From CAVYXK01 sp963708245 (lineage in GTDB: Bacteria; Pseudomonadota; Alphaproteobacteria; Acetobacterales; Acetobacteraceae): a DNA stretch of 64,000 nucleotides. The notes below the pieces were generated by a model. The model saw nothing but the letters and a program-made list of their open reading frames with translations, was not told the origin of the DNA and searched no databases. The stretch is from NCBI GenBank assembly GCA_963708245.1, contig OY970201.1, positions 7,378,001-7,442,000 of the forward strand. The letters run 5' to 3'. The position numbers and the translations under genes are program-made. Shown here piece by piece: positions 9,692 to 17,614 of the stretch (its first letter is position 1; the number at the start of each line of letters is the position of its first letter).

Positions 9692-10018
9692 ATGTTCGAT
9701 GCAATCCCTGATCCCGATGACACGGCGCCTGCCAATGAAACCCCGGCGGAGCGCAGGCGACGGCTTCGACGCGCACGCGACAGGCGTTACCGGGCAAGGC
9801 AGAGCGCCTTGCAGAATGGGGAGCCGGTGCCGATCGAGGCGATGATCCGGGAGCCAGCCACGCAACGCGACGCGGAATGGGATGACGACGCGGAGGACGA
9901 CGCGCGCGATGACGACACGCCGCGTGGAGGTTTTTGGGAATTCTGTGGCGGCTTAGCGGTGATCGTCGGTGTCATCGCAGCGGTCGCGCTACTCCCCGTC
10001 TGGGTGGCTGATCGCTAA
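9692..10018 (+). CDS. Small basic/acidic protein with C-terminal membrane helix
   Basis: A 108-residue frame from the ATG at 9692, preceded by GGAG at good spacing. The N-terminal part is Arg-rich (ERRRRLRRARDRRYRARQ), the middle is a run of Asp/Glu, and the end is a hydrophobic helix (GLAVIVGVIAAVALLPVWV). No known family recognised. The layout suggests an inner-membrane-anchored nucleic-acid-contacting protein, which is inference only. A GTG at 9683 is an alternative start. Confidence 0.5.
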   Translation: MFDAIPDPDDTAPANETPAERRRRLRRARDRRYRARQSALQNGEPVPIEAMIREPATQRDAEWDDDAEDDARDDDTPRGGFWEFCGGLAVIVGVIAAVALLPVWVADR

Positions 10019-10106
10019 TCCGCTCCGCATCGGAAGCCTCGCCGCCCTGCGGTGCCCATCCGGCTTTATGGAAACGTCGACGACAGCACAAAGGTGATCA
10101 GGCTAC

Positions 10107-11222
10107 TTAGGTCCTGTTTAGCAGAACGAGTTGCAAGTCGAGCCCTGAATTCTCGATAACAAATCGCCTCAAAACTATGTTGGGGAAGGCTGATGGGTCA
10201 ACAAAAGTTGGTTTTAGTGATTTGATCGACAGGACTCGCGAGATTATATCACTAGCTTCCTGTGCCATGTGTTGCGCGTCTCTCTTAAAGTAAAAGAGGG
10301 CCGTCCCGTAACTGTCCCCCAGAGCGCCGAGCCCGGCGGTAGTGGGTCCACCAACTCCGAACATGCCGGGTAAGGATGTGTAACCGGCCGACTTCAATTC
10401 GCCTATCAATTGCTGAAATTGGTCTTTTGAAAAGTTGCCCATAGACAAAGGGTCGACGTAAATGTTGATCCATTTCTCATTCGGCCCCTTCGCTGCCGCA
10501 CCTTTCCATGGCCTGCCTTCATAGGTGACGAATCTCGGTTGACCTAATGTCGGATATGCCTGATTGATCGAGACAATGTCGGCCTGTTTGGATATTTGCT
10601 CGACCCTGCTTTCAAGCGCTTTCTCCGCCGCAGAGAGTTTCTCGGACATCGAATTCGCAGTAGCGTCGAGGTTTTCGAGTTTTTGAGATATCTCGTTACC
10701 CTTTTCAGCTACGCGTTGTGTTTGGGCATCTACATCGTGCGACAGTCTATCAAGAGACGCGTTCACTGCGTCAATTCGGGTAGCAGTCGTGTCGATCGTT
10801 CGTTGGGCTGCTTGTGCTCTCTGTTCGGCGGCACTTACGACGGGCTCAAGTCGAGCGGTGACCGCTTGCTGGACCCCTTCCTGCACATCACCCAATTTCT
10901 TTATACCGACAAACGCAATGAGGGCGAGAATGATGACGCTGCTTCCTCCGATTATGACGCCATACTGCTTTAGCCGTCTCCACACGACGTCTTCTGCTTT
11001 GTCACCGATTTCCCTTACAAGGCTATCTTGGTCCTTCAGGCGACTTGAAAGCTCTTGGTTCACCTTGTTCTGGATGTAAGCGTCGATGGCGGATGTCATT
11101 GAAGCCGGGACTACCCTCGTCCCGCAATTTGGGCAAAACTTGCCTCCCTCCACTAGGGGTGCTGAGCAAGCTACACAATTTTTACTCAGCGAGGCGGGAG
11201 CCTCCGTAGGGCTTTCACTCAT
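10107..11222 (-). CDS. Zinc-ribbon, membrane-anchored coiled-coil protein
   Basis: The ATG at 11222 overlaps the stop of the upstream recombinase (ATGA), so translation is probably coupled. The 371-residue product has an N-terminal zinc ribbon with two CxxC pairs (CVACSAPL, CPNCGTRV), one membrane helix (VIIGGSSVIILALIAFVGI), a heptad-like coiled coil of about 100 residues and a C-terminal alpha/beta domain of about 150 residues that I do not recognise. The layout suggests a sensor with a cytoplasmic zinc ribbon. G+C is lower than in neighbouring core genes, consistent with transfer. Function unknown; accessory or defence roles are speculation. Confidence 0.6.
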   Translation of the reverse strand: MSESPTEAPASLSKNCVACSAPLVEGGKFCPNCGTRVVPASMTSAIDAYIQNKVNQELSSRLKDQDSLVREIGDKAEDVVWRRLKQYGVIIGGSSVIILALIAFVGIKKLGDVQEGVQQAVTARLEPVVSAAEQRAQAAQRTIDTTATRIDAVNASLDRLSHDVDAQTQRVAEKGNEISQKLENLDATANSMSEKLSAAEKALESRVEQISKQADIVSINQAYPTLGQPRFVTYEGRPWKGAAAKGPNEKWINIYVDPLSMGNFSKDQFQQLIGELKSAGYTSLPGMFGVGGPTTAGLGALGDSYGTALFYFKRDAQHMAQEASDIISRVLSIKSLKPTFVDPSAFPNIVLRRFVIENSGLDLQLVLLNRT

Positions 11223-11773
11223 GCCACGAGTCTCGAAATCATCGCCTGGCTGACGTTGTAGCTCCACGCCACGCTGCGCTGTGTCTCGCCTCTCGCCACC
11301 CGCGCCCGTGCTTCCTTCTGCTGATGCGTCGTGAGCTTGGGCTTGCGCCCGAATTTCACGCCTCGTTCTTGGGCGTCCGCTCGGCCCCTTGCCGTCCGTT
11401 CGAGGATGCGGCGGCGTTCGAGCTTCGCCGCAACGCCAAGGATGGCGAAGATGATCTCCGCGAAGTCGGATGTGGTATCGAGGAACGGCTCGGCTAGTGA
11501 CTTGATACCGGCCCCGGCCTTCTGCATCTCGCGGGCAATGACCAGCAGGTCGATCGTGTCGCGCGATAGCCGGTCAACCGCCGGGGTTATCACCACGTCG
11601 CCCGGTTTGAGGACAGCCATCAGCCTGCGAAGCTGCGGGCGGGCTGCGGTCGTGCCGGTGACCTTCTCGCGCAAGATTTTCGCGCAGCCCGCCGCCTTCA
11701 GTTGGGCAAGCTGGCCGGTGAGGTCTTGGGCGCGGGTCGAGACGCGGGCGTAGCCGTAGATGAAGGTCGCCAT
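11219..11773 (-). CDS. Serine recombinase (resolvase/invertase family)
   Basis: The 184-residue protein has the catalytic YARVSTRAQD near its start (nucleophilic Ser in position 12), the VDRLSRDTIDLL motif, the long E helix (FAILGVAAKLERRRILERT) and a C-terminal Hin-type helix-turn-helix ending VSQAMISRLVA. It is full length for a small resolvase. It runs directly into the zinc-ribbon gene with an ATGA overlap. No res or inversion sites were identified, so whether it acts as resolvase, invertase or regulator is open. Confidence 0.92.
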   Translation of the reverse strand: MATFIYGYARVSTRAQDLTGQLAQLKAAGCAKILREKVTGTTAARPQLRRLMAVLKPGDVVITPAVDRLSRDTIDLLVIAREMQKAGAGIKSLAEPFLDTTSDFAEIIFAILGVAAKLERRRILERTARGRADAQERGVKFGRKPKLTTHQQKEARARVARGETQRSVAWSYNVSQAMISRLVA

Positions 11774-12130
11774 CCGCTGCGATGAAGATCACGCACCGCC
11801 TTTTCCCACTTCGGGCCGAGCCGGTCGAGAACGTCGAGGGGGGCGTTCGAGCGTGCGAAGGAGTCTGGCCCGCCGCTCGGGGTCGACGCAGCAGGCACGC
11901 TCCTGCACGATCCCGCCGCGCAAGCGAGCGAGTTGATCCGCCCCGGCGTTGCATCCCGCGCCTCCATCACCCGCACCTCGCTGGCACTGTCGCTGCGGCG
12001 TCGGGTCATGCGGCGGGCCTCCGCTGGCATGGCGCGATGAAACGCCCTCGATCCCGGGAGTTGGGACTATTCTAAGCCCGCCGATCGCGCGGCGGTTGAC
12101 CCGGCTACGGCGCGCGCACATGTTCGGGCC
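11774..12130. other. Intergenic region between divergent recombinase and membrane-protein genes
   Basis: About 360 bases of high-GC sequence. It must contain the promoters of the genes diverging from it. Open frames exist on both strands but none has a recognisable protein or ribosome site. Confidence 0.4.
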
Positions 12131-12769
12131 ATGAGCAAACCAGAGCTTAGAGAAACCGGCGCAGCTGAGCGAGGGCAGGAAGGCGAGAGAGCGATAGCGT
12201 CCGGCGAGGCGGCGGCGTCGGAATGGCGGCGCCAACTGGCGGAAGCTCGCGAGCTGGCCGGCGAAGCTGCCGACAAGGGATGGTCTGTCGATCACCGGGC
12301 GGCGGCTATTCGTAACGCGCTCTTTATTTGGAAGAAGATGTTGGACATTTTGGTCGTGATGCAGGCCGAGGGCTATATCACGCCTTCCGAGGATGGAACC
12401 GGCTTTTTTTGCGTTCTTGACCATTTTATGCCGGGTTGGATTAACGCGGGAGAGCCTTATAAGATCCCTGTCGAGGAACGGTCTATCCGTGCCGAAATAG
12501 CACGAGGCGAAACGTTACTAGCCGAACTAGACGCTCAGATTGAGCTTCGTAAAACTCAGATTGAGCTTCGTAAAACCAACGGGGGAAGTCGCTACAATTT
12601 TGTTCCCCGGGACGCGGCGATATCATTCGGCGCTGCAGCCACATTTTGGGCCCTAATCGTAGGGATGGCCACCCTGACCACTCACTCATTACCTTACTCC
12701 CTTGCAGCCATCCTTGGCCTAGCCGTGATTCCCTTGGCAGTATCGGGCGGCATTCGCCGCCGTGCTTGA
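12131..12769 (+). CDS. Hypothetical two-helix membrane protein with a duplicated QIELRKT segment
   Basis: A 212-residue protein with a hydrophilic helical N-terminal half and two C-terminal membrane helices (FGAAATFWALIVGMATL and YSLAAILGLAVIPLAVS). Residues near 140 contain QIELRKTQIELRKT, a precise 21-bp in-frame tandem duplication at 12538-12579. The next gene starts inside its last codons (8-base overlap), so the two form a unit. No family recognised. Confidence 0.55.
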   Translation: MSKPELRETGAAERGQEGERAIASGEAAASEWRRQLAEARELAGEAADKGWSVDHRAAAIRNALFIWKKMLDILVVMQAEGYITPSEDGTGFFCVLDHFMPGWINAGEPYKIPVEERSIRAEIARGETLLAELDAQIELRKTQIELRKTNGGSRYNFVPRDAAISFGAAATFWALIVGMATLTTHSLPYSLAAILGLAVIPLAVSGGIRRRA

Positions 12770-12955
12770 GACTCTAGAGGTTTCACTAGCAGTTCTCTAC
12801 GGCGTCTTGATACTATATGTTGTCATAGGGTTAGGCTTATTCCGTGCTCCATCTATCGACGCAATCGTGGAGGGGACATGGCTGGCTGCCGCCTCCGGGT
12901 TTCTCTGGTATGTCGCGTCGGTTGCCGTTCTAATCTGGCCCGATAGATTGTTTAT

Positions 12956-14617
12956 CCTAAATCCGGCAGTTGAGTGATTGCGCGCCGCGGCTGAATCGGC
13001 AGATTTGGCCGGCATGAGCACAGAACAGAGATGTCTGGCGGTTCACCCCGCGGGTGAGCAACCGGAAGTTGCGCCGCATTCGGCGATTGCCGATACCTTC
13101 GCCGGGCGCGTGCACGTGGAGTGGGACGCCGCCGCACCGGTGACGCCGTTCGGCCAACTGCCATTCTTCATCGACTACCTGAAGCAGGCCGGGTTGTTCG
13201 ACAATTGGGTTGCCGACTGTCCGCTGCGGTTCACTAGCCCGAATGCACCGCGTACACGCGATCTGCTTGGCACCGTGCTGCTGTCTGTTCTGGCGGGTCA
13301 CCGGCGCTATGCCCATGTGACCGCGCTGCGCTGCGATCCGGTGAACCCGCCGTTGCTCGGCATGCGCAAGGTGGTCAGCGAGGACTCGGTTCGCCGCGGG
13401 CTGGAGAAGATCGACGAAGCGCAAGGCTCGGCCTGGCTGCAAAACCACCTGGACTATTGCACCGCTCCGCTGCTCGGCGAGCCGTGGGTGCTCGACATCG
13501 ATACCACCATCAAACCTTTGTATGGGCACCAGGAAGGCGCCGAGCTGGGCTATAATCCGCACAAGCCGGGTCGGCCGTCGCACTGCTATCACAGCTACAT
13601 GCTGTCGAACCTGCGGCTGGTGCTACGGGTCGAGGTATTGCCCGGCGATCAGCACAACGTCAGACACGCGACGGGCGGCTTGTGGGAGTTGCTGGATCAT
13701 CTCGGAGCGGGGCAGCGGCCGTGGCTGCTGCGCGGAGACAAGTCGTGGGGCATCGAGCCGGTGATGGCGCGGGCCGAGCGGGAGGAGCTGGCGTATCTGT
13801 TCCGTCTGCGCATGACGAAAAACGTCACGCGGGCACTGCAACGGGCGATGCAGGCATCGGACTGGAAGGATGCCGGCCAGGGCTGGCAGGGCAAGGAGAC
13901 GAGCCTGCGGCTGGAGGGCTGGAGCCGGCAGCGGAGAGTCATTCTGCTGCGCCGCCAACTGGCTGGTCCGCCGGCCGTCGATCATGGCGATCCGGCTCAG
14001 CGGCGACTTGGCTTCGTCGAGGTGGGCCCCGATCAGGAGGCGTGGGACTACGCTGCGCTGGTCACCTCAATGGACGATGAAATCCTGACGCTGGGGCAGT
14101 TGTATCGCGATCGGGCGGATTGCGAGAACGTTTTTGACGAGCTGAAGAACCAATGGGGTTGGGGCGGTTTCACGACACAGGACCTCACGCGGTGTCGGCT
14201 GCTGGCCGGTATCGTTGCACTGATCTACAACTGGTGGAGCCTGTTCGTCCGGCTGGCTGATCCGGAGCACCATCGGGAGGCGATCACCACCCGACCCTTG
14301 CTGCTGTCGGCGATCGCGCAGCGCACCCAACACGCCGGCCAGGTGAGGCTGACGATCAGCAGCGCGCATGGCGCGCGCGACAAGGCGAGGCAAGCTTACC
14401 TGCGCATCGCCGGCTTTCTTGACCGGCTGCGAAAAAGTGCGGAGCAGTTGGATCCGCTGCAACGCTGGTATCGCATCCTCAGTGAAGCGCTCCGCTACTT
14501 CTTGCATGGCCGGCAACTGCAGCCACCGCTTCGCCTGAGCCCGGCCTGAGCAATTACCCCAGGTTGTGGGTCGTCACTTCAGACCGGCGACGATCGGACC
14601 CAACTGCCGGATTTAGG
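12956..14617 (+). mobile_element. IS1380-like insertion sequence, 1662 bp
   Basis: Perfect 17-bp inverted ends CCTAAATCCGGCAGTTG at 12956-12972 and (complement) 14601-14617 enclose one transposase gene, and TTTAT is duplicated at 12951-12955 and 14618-14622. CC-starting ends and a 4-5 bp duplication fit the IS1380 family. Confidence 0.9.
13014..14549 (+). CDS. DDE transposase, IS1380-like
   Basis: About 511 residues from the ATG at 13014 (a TTG at 12978 is also in frame). Landmarks: PWVLDIDTTIKPLYG (first Asp), GYNPHKPGRPSHCYHSYM, LLRGDKSWGIEPVM (second Asp) and the C-terminal YRDRADCENVFDELKNQWGW containing the YREK-like signature and catalytic Glu. No stops or frameshifts, so likely active. 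The family call rests on these motifs together with the inverted ends and duplication length. Confidence 0.88.
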   Translation: MSTEQRCLAVHPAGEQPEVAPHSAIADTFAGRVHVEWDAAAPVTPFGQLPFFIDYLKQAGLFDNWVADCPLRFTSPNAPRTRDLLGTVLLSVLAGHRRYAHVTALRCDPVNPPLLGMRKVVSEDSVRRGLEKIDEAQGSAWLQNHLDYCTAPLLGEPWVLDIDTTIKPLYGHQEGAELGYNPHKPGRPSHCYHSYMLSNLRLVLRVEVLPGDQHNVRHATGGLWELLDHLGAGQRPWLLRGDKSWGIEPVMARAEREELAYLFRLRMTKNVTRALQRAMQASDWKDAGQGWQGKETSLRLEGWSRQRRVILLRRQLAGPPAVDHGDPAQRRLGFVEVGPDQEAWDYAALVTSMDDEILTLGQLYRDRADCENVFDELKNQWGWGGFTTQDLTRCRLLAGIVALIYNWWSLFVRLADPEHHREAITTRPLLLSAIAQRTQHAGQVRLTISSAHGARDKARQAYLRIAGFLDRLRKSAEQLDPLQRWYRILSEALRYFLHGRQLQPPLRLSPA

Positions 14618-14778
14618 TTTATTGCCGTAGCTGGCAACATCGGTGCGGCGGTGGCAGCGGCAGGCTCTGCCGCGTTCCTGGTGCCTGAGGACAAGCTGCC
14701 GATTGTTCGTCATGTTTTCGGACTAGACTAACAAGCCCTGTCCTGTATCTGGTAAGTTGGCGTTTTGTCGGCGCAAGG

Positions 14779-14822
14779 TAGAAATGTCACTCGGCGCGCA
14801 AAGTAGAAATGTCACCCCCAGG
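14779..14822 (+). repeat. Distal copy of the ISNCY-type end motif
   Basis: Two tandem TAGAAATGTCAC units, about 24 bases apart, ending CCCCCAGG. The same double motif, in inverse orientation with TAGAGATGTCAC units, lies at 18988-19030 next to the ISNCY transposase start. This marks either the far end of a composite element or a relic of a second copy. Confidence 0.7.
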
Positions 14823-15116
14823 CTGCGGCCGGCCAACCCAAAGAGCCGCGCATTCAATGCCTTCCTGAATACCCAATGCCCTTTGTTCGACCCGCCGGAG
14901 GCGTGGTCGAATGGTCGGGACGCCCTTCGTTCTTTAATCGCGGACCTCTTGGCAAGTGGGGAATCGACGAAATGTTGTCGCGCCTGTAGGTCGGCAATGG
15001 GTGGATTCCGGACCCAGTCGCCCGCCACCATTGCAACGCTCAGCCACCTTCCGGCGACAGGAGGGGTTTTACTTTGCCCGCCGCCAGTATTCACTTTTTT
15101 CGCAGGAGGAAGGGCA

Positions 15117-16022
15117 GTGCAGGGATCGCTGGGGGAGAAGATCGGTGAAGGCGCGTTCTCGGACGTCCACGCCTGGGCGCCCGGTCAGGTGGTGAAGCTG
15201 TTCAAGGACGGCCGACCGCAACGGCTCGCCCGGTACGAGGCCCACATCACCCGCGCCGCCTTCGCCGCCGGCGCTCCGGCGCCAGAGGTGCTCGGCGAGG
15301 TGACGCTGGACGGGCGCTTCGGCATCGTGCTGTCGCGCCTCGACGGACCGACCCTGAAGCAGCTTTCGCGAAGCGGCGCCATGACGAACGGACAGGTGGG
15401 CTCGATCCTCGCGACCCTCGCCCTATCCGTCCACAAGACGCCCCCGCCGCCAGAGGTGCTCCGCCTGCGCGACTTGATGGCGGGCTCGTTGCGCGACGAC
15501 GGCGGCCGGATTCCGGAGCACATCGCCGCCGGCATCCTCGCCCTGATCGACCGCCTGTCGCCGGGAGACGGGCTGTGCCATGGCGATCTTCACCCCGACA
15601 ACGTGATCATGACGGCGAATGGTCCAAGATTGATCGACTGGCTAGGTATCGTCCGCGCGCCCGCCGCCCTCGACCTTGCTACCAGCCACATTATCCTTGC
15701 CGAACTCACCGCGGACGTCGTTGCCGATCCGGAGCGGCCGCGCGCCTACAATGCAGTCATGCAGTCCGAATACGCGCGGCTAGCCGGCATGTCACAAGCG
15801 GCGCTGACGGCGGTGATGGAGCCCTACCTGTCCATCATCCGCGTCCGCGCCCTCCTCGCGGGGTGGTGTGGGCCCGCCCAGCGGGAGCGGTTGATTCCAG
15901 CGCGTCGAGGCGACCCTGCGCTCGGAGAGCTGATCGGTCAGCCCCGGGTCCGTCGCCCGCACGCTTGCGCACTGGATTGCCCAAACCAGAGAATGTCGCG
16001 GATAGTTTCTTTGTTCGGCTGA
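15117..16022 (+). CDS. APH-family (aminoglycoside/choline kinase-like) phosphotransferase, C-terminus frameshifted
   Basis: The GTG at 15117 is preceded by AGGAGG at ideal spacing. The protein has an N-lobe with VVKLFKDG, the Brenner motif HGDLHPDNVIM and the metal-binding RLIDWLG, so it should phosphorylate a small molecule using ATP; the substrate cannot be read from sequence. After RERL the frame diverges. Removing one C of the CC at 15897-15898 gives IQRVEATLRSES and a stop at 15933, the natural-looking end, so the last 40 or so residues here are probably a frameshift product. It lies between the two ISNCY-type end motifs and may be transposon cargo. Confidence 0.72.
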   Translation: MQGSLGEKIGEGAFSDVHAWAPGQVVKLFKDGRPQRLARYEAHITRAAFAAGAPAPEVLGEVTLDGRFGIVLSRLDGPTLKQLSRSGAMTNGQVGSILATLALSVHKTPPPPEVLRLRDLMAGSLRDDGGRIPEHIAAGILALIDRLSPGDGLCHGDLHPDNVIMTANGPRLIDWLGIVRAPAALDLATSHIILAELTADVVADPERPRAYNAVMQSEYARLAGMSQAALTAVMEPYLSIIRVRALLAGWCGPAQRERLIPARRGDPALGELIGQPRVRRPHACALDCPNQRMSRIVSLFG

Positions 16023-16059
16023 AGCGCCGTTTCTCCGCCCCGGCCTGCATCATCACACT

Positions 16060-16145
16060 GCGCCGCGCGGAGCAACGGTCAAGACTGGCCGCAGGCCACC
16101 GCCGGAGGCGGCGCGAAGCGGTCTTGACGGCTGCGAGCACGGCGT
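16060..16145. repeat. Stem-loop repeat A (CGGTCAAGA ... TCTTGACGG)
   Basis: ACGGTCAAGAC and GTCTTGACGG are inverted around a GC-rich loop. A related sequence with the same arms lies at 17510-17600 on the other side of the IS110 element. Confidence 0.5.
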
Positions 16146-16375
16146 AACGCTCGATCAGGTTGGGGGCTACTGTCCTGCCGGGTCATGGTTCTTTCCGCGG
16201 TCTGTTGTCAGCCGCAACGTGGCGTCGGGGAGGTCGGCACCCCTATGTCCCGAACGCGGTCACCTCGAAAGGGCCGCAACGAAGGACGCGGGGTTGCCGG
16301 GCCTCGTCCCGGCTGGGACATGCTCCCGCCTCGATCAGGCGGATCTCTGTTCGCGAATCCGGGGGCTCGCCGCGC
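16146..16375. other. Non-coding flank of the IS110 element
   Basis: About 230 bases downstream of the IS110 transposase with no credible gene. IS110-family elements carry a structured guide (bridge) RNA in a non-coding flank, so this stretch and 17414-17500 are the candidates; I could not fold them. Confidence 0.35.
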
Positions 16376-17413
16376 TCATGCGGCGGCCACTGCGTCACCC
16401 CAATCGAAATCGCGGTCATCTTTCCAGACGCGGTGCATGATCACGCCCAGTTTGCGGGCAACCGCCACCTTGGCGCGACGCATGCCGATCCGAGCGGCAA
16501 GGCCGAGTCCCCACGTCCTGAGCTTCGATGGCTTCGGATGGCGAACAAGCAAGACGTTCGCTGCCTCGAACAGGTAGGAGCGGAGCAATCCGTCACCACA
16601 CTTCGATATATGACCGGCCTTGTCGACCTCGCCGGACTGATAACGTCGCGGCGTGAGACCGAGATAGGCCCCGACTGACGTTGATTGTTTGAAGCGAGAG
16701 GGATCGTCGATCACTGCCATATATGCGAGGGCAACGATCACGCCGACGCCCGGCACCGACATCAGGCGGCGTGCGGCGGCATCGGCCTTGGCTCTCAGCA
16801 CCACCTGACGGTCAAAAATCGTGACCTGATCACGGATGGCCAGCCAGGCCGCAAGTAAAGGTTCGATGATCGCCGACAATGCCTGGTTATCGCCGATCGC
16901 GTCACGGACGCGTATCGGGAAAGGGCCTTTGCAGCCACGGGCAATGACATGGCCGAACGTCTTCAGCAGACCACGTATATTATTGGCCACGGCCTGACGC
17001 TGCGAAACCAATTGCGCTCTGGCCATCAGCAACATGCGCAGGGTTTGTGCGTCCATGCTCTTGATGGCGACCTCGCGGAACCATCCGGTTCGCACGACCT
17101 GTGCGAGGCCAAGTGCATCGTTGGCATCGGTCTTGTTGACTTGCAGGCTAAGTGCCGCCTTTGCGTGGCGGGCGTCGAGGCAGACGACCGGCAAGCCGCG
17201 CCGCCGCAATCCGAGGGTCAGCCAATTAGAGAGCTGGCCGGTCTCCAAACCGAATCGCGCGAGGGCCGGGGCCTGAGCGCGGACGATCCGGCAAATCGCA
17301 TCGGGTTCCGTGGCACACTTGCCTCGCCAAACGACAGCGCCGTTGCTGTCGATGACGCAGATCGAGGTGGTCTCAAGCGAGACGTCGAGTCCGACGTAGT
17401 GTTGCTGATCCAT
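16376..17413 (-). CDS. IS110-family transposase (DEDD/RuvC-like)
   Basis: About 345 residues starting MDQQHYVGLDVSLETTSIC, which carries the first RuvC-like Asp, with KTDANDALGLAQV in the middle and the transposase-20 domain (LMSVPGVGVIVALAYMAVID, SVGAYLGLTPRRYQSG) holding the conserved serine region. The ATG at 17413 is preferred over one 24 bases upstream because it begins the conserved block. Length is normal and no frameshift is seen. The subgroup (IS110 or IS1111) was not settled. Confidence 0.93.
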   Translation of the reverse strand: MDQQHYVGLDVSLETTSICVIDSNGAVVWRGKCATEPDAICRIVRAQAPALARFGLETGQLSNWLTLGLRRRGLPVVCLDARHAKAALSLQVNKTDANDALGLAQVVRTGWFREVAIKSMDAQTLRMLLMARAQLVSQRQAVANNIRGLLKTFGHVIARGCKGPFPIRVRDAIGDNQALSAIIEPLLAAWLAIRDQVTIFDRQVVLRAKADAAARRLMSVPGVGVIVALAYMAVIDDPSRFKQSTSVGAYLGLTPRRYQSGEVDKAGHISKCGDGLLRSYLFEAANVLLVRHPKPSKLRTWGLGLAARIGMRRAKVAVARKLGVIMHRVWKDDRDFDWGDAVAAA

Positions 17414-17509
17414 GGCGTTGCTCCGTGTTGTGGTCACGGAGGGCTACCCGGTGGTCGGTTCCGGCTGTCCTTCGCGATTACGCCATGTCCCGACAACTGC
17501 CACCAGCCG

Positions 17510-17600
17510 AGGCGCGCAGAGGAGCGGTCAAGAATGCCGAAGGCACCGCGAAGCGGCGGGCGCTGCAGGCGACCGTCCTTGACGGCTCCGAGCACCGGGG
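17510..17600. repeat. Stem-loop repeat B related to 16060-16145
   Basis: GCGGTCAAGAATGCC and CCGTCCTTGACGGCTCCGAG share both arms with repeat A. The pair brackets the IS110 element. Confidence 0.5.
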
Positions 17601-17614
17601 CCCTTGCTGACCGG

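Larger units (their letters stand above)
12762..14731 (+). pseudogene. Small multi-span membrane protein gene interrupted by an IS1380-type element
   Basis: The pieces 12762-12955 and 14623-14731 total 303 bases and rejoin in frame across one TTTAT target copy to give 100 residues plus stop. The rejoined protein has at least three hydrophobic helices (VLILYVVIGLGLF, GFLWYVASVAVLIW, GAAVAAAGSAAFLV) and ends RHVFGLD. As it stands, the first piece reads into the element and stops at 12977 with an element-encoded tail. Function unknown; it was paired with the preceding membrane gene. Confidence 0.78.
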
